Assembly: GCA_034008185.1 (NCBI GenBank)
Contig: CM067081.1
Span: 15,623,821 to 15,687,820 of the forward strand
Length of the DNA stretch: 64,000 bases
Direction: 5' to 3'
Source: Gorsachius magnificus
Taxonomy: Eukaryota; Chordata; Aves; Pelecaniformes; Ardeidae
Position 1 is the stretch's first letter. Every line of letters begins with the position of its first letter. Position numbers and translations under genes: made by a program. Shown one piece after another: positions 34,753 through 45,770 of the stretch. Under the pieces are notes generated by a model. It worked only from the letters and a program-made list of their open reading frames with translations. It searched no databases and was not told where the DNA came from.

Positions 34753-36903
34753 GTAAGTTTGGTAATAAATAGGATCCTTCTTCAAGTGACTGAGTAACTT
34801 TATATTTTGTTGTCATGGATTAATTTGCATTAAAAACATGAATCCTGTGATAGAAATGTGTTTCTTATTATTTTCTTTGCATTATTCTTTACTAAATGTA
34901 GCAAACACGAGATCAAAATCATGAAAGCTTTCTTAGAGTCAATGAAATTAATTTAAACTAATGGTGGTTTTGCCTTGGTCAAAACAAATTCCAAATATGA
35001 CTGCAGGACACCTTCAGAAACTGTCTCAGCCCAACTGTAGCTCTTGTTCCTGACCAATGTTTGTCAAAACTGTTCTTTAGAGTGTACAGATACCAGTATC
35101 AGCCTCACTCAGGAATCTGTTCCAATGTTTATCTATCTTAACTTCTTTGCAACTATTTTTGCAAATAACTGCCCTTTATATTAGACACCCTATATTTTTG
35201 CAAATATAACTCTTTATAATGAACGGCTGTTCATTTTCTTTCTTCTAGTCTTTTTGGATGTTCCGTTCTCCATGAATTCTTAAAGATCACAAGTACAGTT
35301 CTGAGATTGCTGCAGCCAAATCTGAATGTTTATGTGAATATCTCTTGCTCAGCTGTTTTAATAATCTCAAACCTACCTGAACATTCTCTAACCTACTCTT
35401 TCTCTATGCCAGGCTGATTTCTTACCTGCTTTATACTGGTGCTTTTTATATGAGCTGTCCCATTGCAGTTGGCATTTTATTGAATGTGGGGAAAAAAGGC
35501 TGTGCTTGTTCTTGATAATTTTTTCTCTCCCATGATTAGTTAGCCAACACTGTCACTCATCATCCTGTTATAACTAACACATTCATAGAACAAACTTACT
35601 TTTGGGGTCTCTTGCTACTGTCTGTAATGGTTAGTATTTGCTTTACCTATATGTTCATACAGGTCTTTCATAAAAATTATCATTAGTTTGACATAGTTTC
35701 TGCATTTTGTGTGCTTCATCCTGTGTTTGAGATCAACATGGACCTTGTGCCTTAGTCCATGTGGTCTCTTCACTGGATTGTTTGGCTTTCTATACCACTG
35801 GAATAACTTCTTGCCTTTTTTGCTGTTTATGGAACTGCCAACTCTCCTGAATTTTATGTTTTCTGTGGACTTTTTTTCATATAAAATTTTACATGCCAAT
35901 TATTTGAGTTTAGAAATTGAATTCCACTGATTTTATTTTACTATTCTGCCTCTTTTCCTTGTGGACTGCACCATTTCATGGTCAGGTTACCCACGTTTAC
36001 CTCCGTCTTGATTGGAATCAAACTAAACCAGGACTTACCAAGCTCCTGCACAGTATCCATATGTTTCTACATCAGATGGTGGATTGCTTGACTTTGAGGG
36101 GAAAGGCTTCAGTTTCCTGCAAACTGCAACAGCAGAATAAAAGATCTTTGCAACCACCTGGAAACTTTCTGCAGCTGTAGCTTACAATTCCTGCTCCCAC
36201 CAAACAGTGGTTCAGAATTTCATTACATTGTACCTCATGGTTATTGCTTCCAGGCAAATAGAAGTGAAGAATTCCATCTTTTGTCAGAGAGGAGTTTTAG
36301 GATGATGTGCTCGGGTTAGTAGATATGAAAAGAGAAATACAAGAAAATAGAGAATAAATTGCTGTATAAATAACAGAGAAATAACAGAGGAATAGCGGCA
36401 AAGGTAAATGCAGCAAAGGAACAGGGAGCAAGAAAGCTGAAGTTTGCAAAGTGTGAAAAGGAAAACTGCAAACTGTACGAAAAGTACATAAGGAACATGA
36501 AAGGGACAATGAAAAGTCTCATAGGAGTTAAGTGATTGCAAATGAAGTAACTGTGAAAATTAATGTAACATATATATATATGTATCTCAGAAATTTAATT
36601 AGCTTGCGTAATTATTTGGGGATTAAAATTGGTAAAATTAAAATGAGTAAGTAAATTAAGTGTTGCAAGTTGCATGGCTTTTTTAAACCATGACCTTTTT
36701 GAACCCCTTTTTTGGCTTTGTTTTCACATGTTACCAAATTAAGTGATGAAAATGATGTACCATCATAGAGGTCTTTTTAATGAATAATAGTCAATCTAGC
36801 CAATCTAAGTCTGGAATTTTTGTTGCCAACTTAAGAATAGCTGGCATTTTTTTCTCTAGATTTAGATTTCTTTGTCAACATTAATTTTTTGTTCAGGTTA
36901 TAA

Positions 36904-37212
36904 TCACAGAATCACAGAATGGCAAGGGTTGGGAGGGATGTCTGGAGATCATCCAGTCCAAGCCCCCTGCTAAAGCAGGTTCACCCAGAGCACGTTACAC
37001 AGGACTTTGTCCAGGCAGGCTTTGAATATCTCCAGAGAAGGAGACTCCACAACCCGCCTGGGCAGCCTATTCCAGTGCTCCATCACCCTCAGAGTAAAGA
37101 AGTTCTTCCTCATATTCAACTGAAGCTTCTTAGGTTTCAGTTTGTGCCCATTGCCCCTTGTCCTGTCACTGGACACCACTGCAAAGAGTCTGGCTCCATC
37201 CTCATGACCCCC
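36904..37212 (-). mobile_element. CR1 LINE 3'-end fragment
   Basis: On the - strand: ORF2 C-terminus ([49 protein letters not shown]) and the 3' UTR, ending at 36904 with two CACAGAAT units. Its reading frame over about 70 codons is open. It differs from the other copies and fits a separate subfamily. Its 5' truncation point lies next to an AT-rich microsatellite. Confidence 0.93.
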
Positions 37213-37217
37213 ACCCT

Positions 37218-37285
37218 TAATATAATAAATTAATATAATATAATATAATATAATATATAATAAAATAAAATAAAATAAAATAATA
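37218..37285. repeat. TAATA / TAAAA microsatellite
   Basis: A run of ATAAT/TAATA pentamers grading into AAAAT/TAAAA pentamers, directly beside the 5' end of the - strand CR1 fragment. Likely length-variable. Confidence 0.9.
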
Positions 37286-37491
37286 TCTAGCTGCAAATTT
37301 AAAAAATACAGATACGGCATATACTTCAGCAGCTGTTGGTAGGGGAAAAGTGAACAGTGAAGTAGTTTAATATAAACTACATTTCCACAATCTTCAGGAA
37401 GTTTTGTGTTGAATATTTGACTGTGAATCATATTTCTATTGCAGTATTTAATTTACATAATATTTGTTATATATTTTGATGCTATTTTTAG

Positions 37492-37556
37492 ATGTTCAAG
37501 AAGCCATTACCACAAACCCATCTGCTTCAAATGTTTTGCAGCTAATTACTCCTTTA
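37492..37556 (+). CDS. CEP126: CEP126, coding exon
   Basis: Acceptor CTATTTTTAG|ATGTTC. The leftover A from the previous exon plus AT makes asparagine, then VQEAITTNPSASNVLQLITP and L; the donor CCTTTA|GTAAGT lies on a codon border. 65 bases. The VQEAIT and LITPL phrases fit the C-terminal tail of CEP126. Confidence 0.88.
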
Positions 37557-37711
37557 GTAAGTATTTAATTTAAATGTGTTCAGCTTTAATTCCCACAAAC
37601 TGACCTTATGGCTTATTTTATGGTAAAAATATAATTGAAAATATTGACATCAATCTGTTCAACTGGCTTGCCAGATTTTCAGATTTCTATTTATGTAAAA
37701 AAAAATAATAA

Positions 37712-38926
37712 ATTTTCTATGATGGGACAGCATCAGTGGACAAGGGAAAACCAAGGATGTCATCTGTCTGGACTTCTGCAAACATTTACACGGTACCCCA
37801 CAACATCCTTCTCTCTAAATTGGAGAGCTATGGATTTGATGGGTGGGCTGTTTGGTGGATAAGGAACTGGCTGGATGGTCACATCCAGAGGGTAGTGGTC
37901 AATGGCTCGATGTCTGGATGGAGACTGGTGACAAGTGGTGTCCCTCAGGGGTCCGTACTGGGACCGGTGCTGTTTAATATATTCATCAATGACTTAGACA
38001 GGGAGATCGAATGCACCCTCAGCAAGTTTGCGGACAACACCAAACTGAGTGGTGCAGTTGACACACCAGAAGGACGGGATGTCATCCAGAGAGACCCGGA
38101 CAGGCTGGAGAGGTAGGCCTGTGTGAACCTCATGAGGTTCAACAAGGCCAAGTGCAAGGTCCTGCACCTGGGTCAGGGTAACCCGTGGTATCAGTACAGG
38201 CTGGGGGAAGAAAGGATGGAGAGCAGCCCTGCCGAGAGGGACTTGGGCGTGCTGGTGGATGAAAAGCTGGACATGAGCCGGCAATGTGCGCTGGTGGCCC
38301 AGAAGGCCAACCGTACCCTGAGCTGCATCAGGAGAAGCGTGGCCAGCAGGGCGAGGGAGGTGACTCTGCCCCTCTGCTGTGCTCTGGTGAGACCTCACCT
38401 GGAGTCCTGCGTCCAGCTCTGGAGCCCTCAGCACAAGAAGGACATGGACCTGTTGGAGCGGGTCCAGAGGAGGGCTACAGAAATGATCCGAGGGCTGGAG
38501 CACCTCTCCTATGAGGACAGGCTGAGGGAGTTGGGCTTGTTCAGCCTGGAGAGGAGAAGGCTGCGGGGAGACCTGATTGCGGCCTTTCAGTACCTAAAGG
38601 GGGCCTATAGGAAAGATGGGGATAATCTTTTTAGTAGGGCCAGCTGTGACAGGACAAGGGGTAATGGTTTTAAACTGAAGCCTGCTAGTAGGTTTAGACT
38701 GGATCTAAGGAGGAAATTCTTTACAATGAGGGTAGTGAAACACTGGAACGGGTTGCCCAGAGAGGTAGTGGAGGCCCCATCCCTGGCAACATTCAAGGCC
38801 AGGTTGGATGGGGCTCTGAGCAACCTGATCCAGTTAGTGGTGTCCCTGCTCACTGCAGGGGGGTTGGAGTAGATGACCTCTAGGGGTCCCTTCCAACCCA
38901 AAACATTCTATGATTCTATGATTCTA
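37712..38926 (+). mobile_element. CR1 LINE, 5'-truncated, RT C-terminal half and 3' end
   Basis: It begins in the RT finger/palm part (FYDG, then VDKGK) and runs through [20 protein letters not shown], the catalytic motif changed to FADNT (normally FADDT), [34 protein letters not shown], to ALSNLI, the 3' UTR and three ATTCTATG-type units. Breaks: a frameshift near 37780 and a TAG at 38114-38116 where the related copy at 55 kb has tryptophan. From 38123 the frame is open for 249 codons, running past the usual end. Very similar to 54959-56406 but in the opposite orientation. Confidence 0.96.
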
Positions 38927-39390
38927 TAAATACAGATACAAACTTTGTAGTACTGTAAACAGGTTTTAACAGTTTATACAGGAGTGCCTCGTCCTCTGGC
39001 TTCATTTTCCTTTTGGAATCTGAAGACATTTGCAAAGTCCAGGAAATTCCAAGAACTTTTAAGGAATAGTGATTTAGCAGGGTCCATTTGAACTATATGT
39101 AGCTCATAATTAATTTGTATTTCTTAATAACGTGGAGATGAAAGGGGGTATGATGCATGGTAGTGCATAAAATAACTGGTAATACAATGAATTCTTACTT
39201 TGACCTGCAGATATGCCATGTGCTATAAGTGAAAGATACTACCTTTCTTCAATAAGTGTTTGTATTTTGTTTCATATATTCTAGGTCTTGTCAGTTTGAA
39301 ACAAAATAATCATACCTGGAACTGAATAGGCAGATGAGTGTCCAAAGTACAAAATTTACATTTCAAATGTTGAGTTCATAATGTGGGAGT

Positions 39391-39423
<33 letters not shown>

Positions 39424-39436
39424 TATATATATATAA
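39391..39436. repeat. AT dinucleotide microsatellite
   Basis: About 22 TA units with one phase slip near 39415. Inside the last CEP126 intron; able to form a cruciform and likely polymorphic. Confidence 0.95.
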
Positions 39437-40622
39437 AATTCTGTATTATCAGTCTCCTCCTTTACTATATATTTGAACTGAGGAAAAAATATAGACAGAT
39501 GACTGTATAATTCACATACTTTATACGCTTTCACATACTTCATATTCTTTACTGGATAAACTGCTAAAACAAATATTAGAGGAAATATTCTGTATTCAGA
39601 AAGCTTTTGCCACTTACTGAGTCTGAGACTGAAAAAACCCAGGCTCCTAAATTGAAAATGATTGCCTGGTTTTAAGTGGGACTGTGAAAGGAACACACGG
39701 CACATCATTACCTCTCTTCTTGTGAATCCTAGTTGTAGGTGTGACTTGGAACCTCAGCTTCCTCTCTTCTGCCTCCTGTCTTACAAATTTAATTCTTTAT
39801 GGCTAAATATAATTTTGTATTTTTCAGCAATTAGTGTAGCATAGCTACCTTTATGGGATCTGACTGTGTTTTACTAAAGCATTTTTGAGCTTGTGTTTTC
39901 TCTGGGGTTTTCTTCACAGCCTGTCCTACATTAAAAAAAAAAAAAAAAAGAAAGAAAAAGCTGTTTCCCCCACCAATGAATTTTCCTGGCTTTCAGTAGC
40001 CAGACTTCTTGGCTGGCTGGTCTGTGACAAAGCTTTAGCCCACTAATTCTTCATCTGCAAAATTTTTGTTTCATGAATAAGACATAAACACTAGACATTA
40101 CTCAGGCTCTCCAGTCTCTGGAGTGGTAAGTTCTCTGATGAACATTTAAGACCCTTCTTCCCCTACAAGTATATACTTCAGCATTTAAACATGTGTCCAG
40201 CTGTGGGTATACATTCAGATCTCAGGAACTGGCTTGGAATTCTTCTTGATGATAAGAGTGAACAAGTGTCATACAAGTTCCCAGCTGCAGAAAAAGTATA
40301 GATGGCTGACATTTCATCACATCTTCTGCTATGAGAAGTGATGGGATTTTAAATTTTTACTCCACCAATAGAACAGCCTGCTTCAGCTTTCCTAGTTTCA
40401 GAGCATCCACATAAAGTATGGATATTCACTCCGTAATTCGTGTGAATGACATTGTAACCTGTAATACCAACCTCTAAATCCAGATGAAGGCGCACGGTTT
40501 TTTATGTAATGGAAAACAGATCACATGATATCATCAGATGGTGTTTCTTGGATGTTACATTGTTCATAATCACATTTCTGTTTATGTCCATGTATATGTC
40601 ATTACTCTCTGTTCTATTATAG

Positions 40623-40730
40623 AGCATTCAGCAGTGTGTACCCTCCCCTTTGGTGAACACTACAACAGCCCCACAGCAGTACCAGAATGCTTCAGCTAGC
40701 AATCAATTGCAATTCTACAGGAGATACTGA
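40623..40730 (+). CDS. CEP126: CEP126, last coding exon with natural stop
   Basis: Acceptor TCTATTATAG|AGCATT, phase 0. 35 codons, SIQQCVPSPLVNTTTAPQQY then QNASASNQLQFYRRY, followed by TGA at 40728-40730. The tyrosine/arginine tail agrees with the C-terminal end of the family as I recall it. In total the nine exons give about 1,056 sense codons; with the missing N-terminal piece this fits the ~1,100-residue length of human CEP126. Confidence 0.9.
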   Translation, partial: SIQQCVPSPLVNTTTAPQQYQNASASNQLQFYRRY

Positions 40731-40812
40731 CATCATCTGCTCCAGGATATTGCAGCTTTATGTACTTTGTATGTAATGTATATACTATTTGACACTATAA
40801 AATTAGCAACAA

Positions 40813-40818
40813 AATAAA
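40813..40818 (+). terminator. CEP126: Polyadenylation signal of CEP126
   Basis: AATAAA 83 bases after the TGA stop. Another AATAAA lies in the AT-rich sequence near 40990, which could give a longer 3' UTR. Which one is used cannot be told from sequence. Confidence 0.65.
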
Positions 40819-43800
40819 GACAAAAGCAGTAACTTAAAAAAATGTCAATTGACTGGTAAGAATTTTTAGGATAATTAAGCTTATTTTAGTATGCACTTTA
40901 TTTTAAAATTAAAAGAATGAAAATACTTCACATTTTTAGTGTTTGTATTGGTTATGTAAATTTCCTGTACCCATAATTAAAGTGAAAGTAAAATAAATAT
41001 TTTGCTACTTAGATTATGTGTATACTTCCTTCCTAACCTCACATGTTTTTTAAGTTTCACTAATAGAATCTATTACAACTGTAAAGGATATTTTGGAAAT
41101 TTTTGTTTTTAGAGTAATTATGGCTCAACACATGGAGTTTCACCTTTTATCTTTATATTGGTGGCTGTATTGCAAATTACTGCAGATGGTGTTGCCCTTA
41201 TTCAGTAGCTCCATCTGATGGCTCCAAAACTGACTGTGCTCCCAACAACATACCTCTCCCAGCGTATCCTCCTGCAGTTCTTGTTGAATTTGCTGGAGAT
41301 TCCTGTTCTCCAGATTTTCCCAGCAATGTTTATCAACACTTGCACTTAAAGAGGAATCCTTCCTCAGCTCCTCATGTAAAAAGCCCCAGACTGAAATTGT
41401 CAGGGAATTAGAAAGAAAGGTGCTTGGGAAGGAAAGGTAGGACTAATGGTATGTAGATGCACTTTCACTGAAGCATGTAGGGAAACCTCTCTACATCAAC
41501 GTCAGCTTTAGGCTAAAACAATTATTCTAGAAACAAAGCCATAAGCACCCAGCTAGCTCATCAGCAAAAGCTGGGTTTCGGTTTTCCCGATTGGCTTTAG
41601 CTTTGTAAAATTATTTTTAATTTTAAATAATTACCTCTATTACACAATGCCTATGTAATGAGAATTACATAGGGACAACAGGCCTGGAGACAACAGGCCT
41701 GGAGACGAGGACTACATTCCTGTGTTTGAGATAGATACCCAAATGGAGCCAAATATTAGTATGTTCTGCATAAGGGCATATATAGTCTAAGAACATGTCT
41801 GAGTGTCTTTCTGCAGACCTAGGCGCACTTGCAGTTGCCTTTGCAAGTGGTTATTTTGGAGGGACAGCTTGGTTCTGGCAGCCTTGGAGTGGCAGATTAT
41901 ACGTTGATCCCTTGGCTTTAAATTCATCTGTAGCATGGCGATTAACATGTCGATAGGTTTGACATATTTGATGATAAACCTGTCTGCATTGTTATGTCAG
42001 TTCTAGATTAAAGGCCTTTTGTTAGTTAATTAGCATGATACCTAAATCTGTGAAGTTAGTTAATTGCCAAGAAGCAGTAACTTTCAAACTTCCTCTCTTT
42101 TGCTCTTCCTCCACTGTTTCTGTACAAAGTACATAAACATTACAATAAGCTGTAGAACAACAAATCTAAGCTGGTCATTAGCTGCAAGAAGCAATAAAAG
42201 CAATTTACTACATCTCTGGATTTATAAGTCCATATTAGACGTCTGGTTTTCCCTTTGTATCTAGACAGTAAGAATTGTGGAGTTCGTCTCGGGGCTTGAG
42301 CCCTAACTTCTTTCCACCAGAGATGTGCCTGAACCCCACAGAGCAGCATTGCTGGCCTTCGTTAAAGCGTACGGGAGCTTAGGAGAGTTGCATTTCAGGA
42401 GCAGGCTCAGTGCTGTACCCATGCAGCCATGGGAACACGCACACAGGACACTGGCATTTCTCTGAATGGGATGCATCTTCCCAAAAGAAGCAAGCAAATT
42501 ATTATTTTGCAGAGGTATTTTAAAAACTCTTGTTACTCCCCATCATACCAAAATCATCATACCATTATCTTTAATGAGTGCTGCCATTGCTTAGGAAGGA
42601 ACCATCCTGCAAAAAGAAGAGGAGAACCTGTGCCCATCATAACAACAGACAATTTGTCAGGGGATTAGAGCTACCTGCCGGTGCATGGTGTCAGCACAGG
42701 GCAAGGTGAGCTACGTATGTAGCAAATAGCAGATGAAATTTTACGAAGGAGGTTTAGGGAAAGACTGATTTTTTCAAAACAATGCTTTGAAGTATGGAAT
42801 AACGCTACCTTTCTCCTCCAGCTAGTCACTGCAACATCTTTGGAGGAAAAATCTGATAGGCTCGAAGGGGCTGACTTCAGGCTGGAGCCTGTTAAGATAA
42901 ACTACATTTAAATATCAAAATTGCAGAAACTTGGCATCTTATGATCGCTGTTGCAGTCTGGCCTGACACTGCTGCCAGAAAAGGGAAACTGTAGCTGCAG
43001 CCCACAGGCCTAAAGGATTCTCATGTGGGTCTTTGGTGCTCAAGTACATGTAAAATTCCCAGCAAAAGACATGGGGGTATCCTCAGAGCAAATGAACAAA
43101 GGCCTTCTGAATTGGAACTCAAAATTGGTTTGCATTGAAAATACCGAGCCCTTACATCTCTGTTTGTGTGCAGTACACTGCGACATTCCAGTATGGCGAG
43201 GATTTAATATTTAAATAGCAAAGGAAAGTTTCCCCACAGAGATTAAGAGAGAGGAAAGCAAATAATCCAAATACCAGAGGCCGTGGATCAAAAACAATCC
43301 TGCTAGTCAGCAAACCAGAGCACCAGCTTAACCAGGTTTCTTGTCCTGTTAATCGGTTTAGGTGGCAAAAGCAAAGCCTGTGTGTCAGCTTCCTCTCTTA
43401 ATTACATAGAGTTTTGTTTTTTTTTTTCAAAAAGAGGTGCCTGCATTTAAGTTTCTAGGAAAATATTTTCAAATTAGTTATTTGCTTTAAGGTGTCAGGC
43501 TTCAACTCAAAGAGAATAACCTTCTTTCCTAGATCACTTTCGCTCTTTTGACAGTACTCAAGTATAGTTTTTGTTTAGGTGCCTAAACAGCACGAGTCTC
43601 GGATATCAGGAGTGTGCACTACAAGAGTAGACCCAGAGGCAGCTGCTGGATTCTGAGCACTTGTGATGAGCCAACAAATTCTTTTGTTCCCATTAGCTGA
43701 TGGTTATTCTTCAGACTGATGTTTCCAGGCTTCTCTAGTCATCAGATAGGAAAAAAAAAAAAAAAAGCTTAATTTTAAGGCTTAATTTTATTTTTCAAGT

Positions 43801-45368
43801 ATGAAGAAAAGTAACTGTTAAAACCAATAAGCTTGATTTAGACATGAAAATATTAAAATTTGGGTACCTTAGATTTCTTTCAAAATGCTGCCTACCATTT
43901 TTGCTGCTTTTTAAAGAAATTAGTCCGTATTCTTTCTGCAATAAAATTCTAGTATGAAAAGAAAATATGAAAACCAGGTTAAAGATATGGTTTCCAACAC
44001 AAGCCTAAATTAAAAAAACAAAACAAAACAAAACAAACAACCCCCCCCAAAAAACCCAGAACACAAACCTTCTTTATATGTGCACCAATGTGCCTGAATT
44101 TCATCATGATTCAACACCCATAGGGGTGGTTTTGGGTGCAACTGACATGCAAATGGTCCCCCAAAACAACCCCATGTCCTCCGTACATATCCTTTCCCAG
44201 GTGACAAAGTATCCTTTAAAAAGGGAGACAGGGACTGGCTGGGCTGGAGCTGGAGCTGCCGTGGCAGCCCAGGGTTTCTGAAGAAGACTCTGATTCTCCA
44301 TCCCCTTCTGGAGCTTTCTGCCAGCCAGGGTCCTTGCCTATGCTGGTTGGTAAGGTCTTGGTGGTGGCGAGAGCTGCAGTGGTAATGGGAGGGAAGAGGG
44401 AGACTGGGAGAGGCCAGAGACCTTCCCCCAGCCACTGTCCCTGGCCTGTTTGCTTTCACAGGGAAGAATAATTTCCTGTAGAAAACAGAACTGCAGCTTT
44501 GTGAAGGAAGGCCTTTGCAGAGCCACTATTGTCAGCTGTACTCCATGTTTCAGACATTTTAAACACTACATTTTGCAGCCAAAAGCAGCACGAGTAAAGC
44601 TTTCCTTTATGATAGTGTTTGGGGGCAGCCAACTTTTGTGTAAAATTGCCACAGTGAACACTGTTGTTCTATATAACCACAGGCTATTAGGACTGAGGGT
44701 ACCTCAAAGCATTTGAGACTAAACAGCACCCTTGAAATCCAGTTTTACCTGTATTAGGCCAGTATTTAGTACACAAGTCTTGAGTTGTGTGGCAGAAGCT
44801 CCTGCTGGGGAGGGATGCTGTCAAATTCTGCAGACAAAATGGGAATGACAATGCACATTAGAAATGAAATCAGCAAAATATGGGGAGGGTGAATACAGGG
44901 AGTGACATCTCAAATGTGTGTGGGAATAATCAGACTCACTCGTCATCAAATACATGGAAACAAATCTGCTAGATAAAGTAGACAGGATGTTCCGTATCCT
45001 TTAATCATCCTCATCATAATATTCATACTGGTCTGGCTCATAATGATTCCTGCTCTAACACCACTGCTTTTATAAAAGAAAATTCTCACAGAGTGAATTT
45101 GACCCCATATAACTAGAGATGACTCCACAATATTTTTGGAATTGTATTTCAAATAGTAGCCGCAGGATTCCTTCAATACTGAATATAAATCCCAAGCCAG
45201 CAACAATAGTGGCAATGATCCAGCTGACAGAACTGGCTACAGGTGACACAAATCTACATATAAAGTCTCTATTATTGTATATATTAATTTTGTGTTTGTT
45301 CCAAGAAGGAAGGAATTGTTCAACATTTTAATTTAATCTGCATCCAATAGTTCATATTCTTTCAGATT
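40819..45368. other. Downstream flank, no gene seen
   Basis: Unique AT-rich sequence with a 16-bp tandem doubling near 41672-41705 (GACAACAGGCCTGGA twice), poly-A at about 43750-43766 and a low-complexity patch (AAAAC units, C8, A6) at about 44010-44058. In mammals CFAP300 and YAP1 follow CEP126; I looked for their exons and saw none. Confidence 0.55.
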
Positions 45369-45770
45369 GGAAGAGAAGATGAAAGAAGAGAAGAGAAGAG
45401 AAGAGAAGAGAAGAGAAGAGAAGAGAAGAGAAGAGAAGAAAAAAGAAAAGAGAAAAGAAAGAAAAGAAAAGAAAGAGAAGAGAAGAAAAGAAAAGAAAAG
45501 AAAAGAAAAGAAAAGAAAAGAAAAGAAAAGGGGAAGGCGAAGGGGAAGAAGAAGATGGACGAAAAGCAAAAGAGAAAGAAAAAAGAAAAAAAAAGAAAAA
45601 GAAAAAAATAAAAATAAAAAGAAAGAAAAAGAAAAAGAAAAAGAAAAAGAAAAAGAAAAAAGAAAAAAAAAAGAAAAAGAAAAAAGAAAAAGAAAAAGAA
45701 AAAGAAAAAGAAAAAGAAAAAGAAAAAGAAAAAGAAAAAGAAAAAGAAAAAGAAAAAGAAAAAGAAAAAA
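45369..45770. repeat. 400-bp purine tract of AAGAG, AAAAG and GAAAAA units
   Basis: An almost pure polypurine strand with three zones: AAGAG pentamers (about 45386-45440), AAAAG pentamers (about 45485-45530) and, after an interrupted middle (GGGGAAGGCGAAGGGGAAG, then GAAGATGGACG), GAAAAA hexamers from about 45620 to 45770. The long open frames on both strands are a by-product of repeat units that lack stops and are not genes. Such mirror-symmetric purine runs can form triplex DNA and vary in length. Confidence 0.97.

Larger units (their letters stand above)
34753..37491. other. CEP126 intron with one CR1 end and a TAATA repeat
   Basis: 2.7-kb phase-1 intron. Contains the CR1 fragment at 36904-37212 and the adjoining AT simple repeat. 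Short frames at 35615-35930 and 36284-36541 show no support. Confidence 0.8.
37557..40622. other. Last CEP126 intron, with a 1.2-kb CR1
   Basis: 3.1-kb phase-0 intron. It contains the CR1 at 37712-38926, an AT dinucleotide repeat at 39391-39436 and a poly-A run at about 39931-39948. Otherwise unremarkable. Confidence 0.8.
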
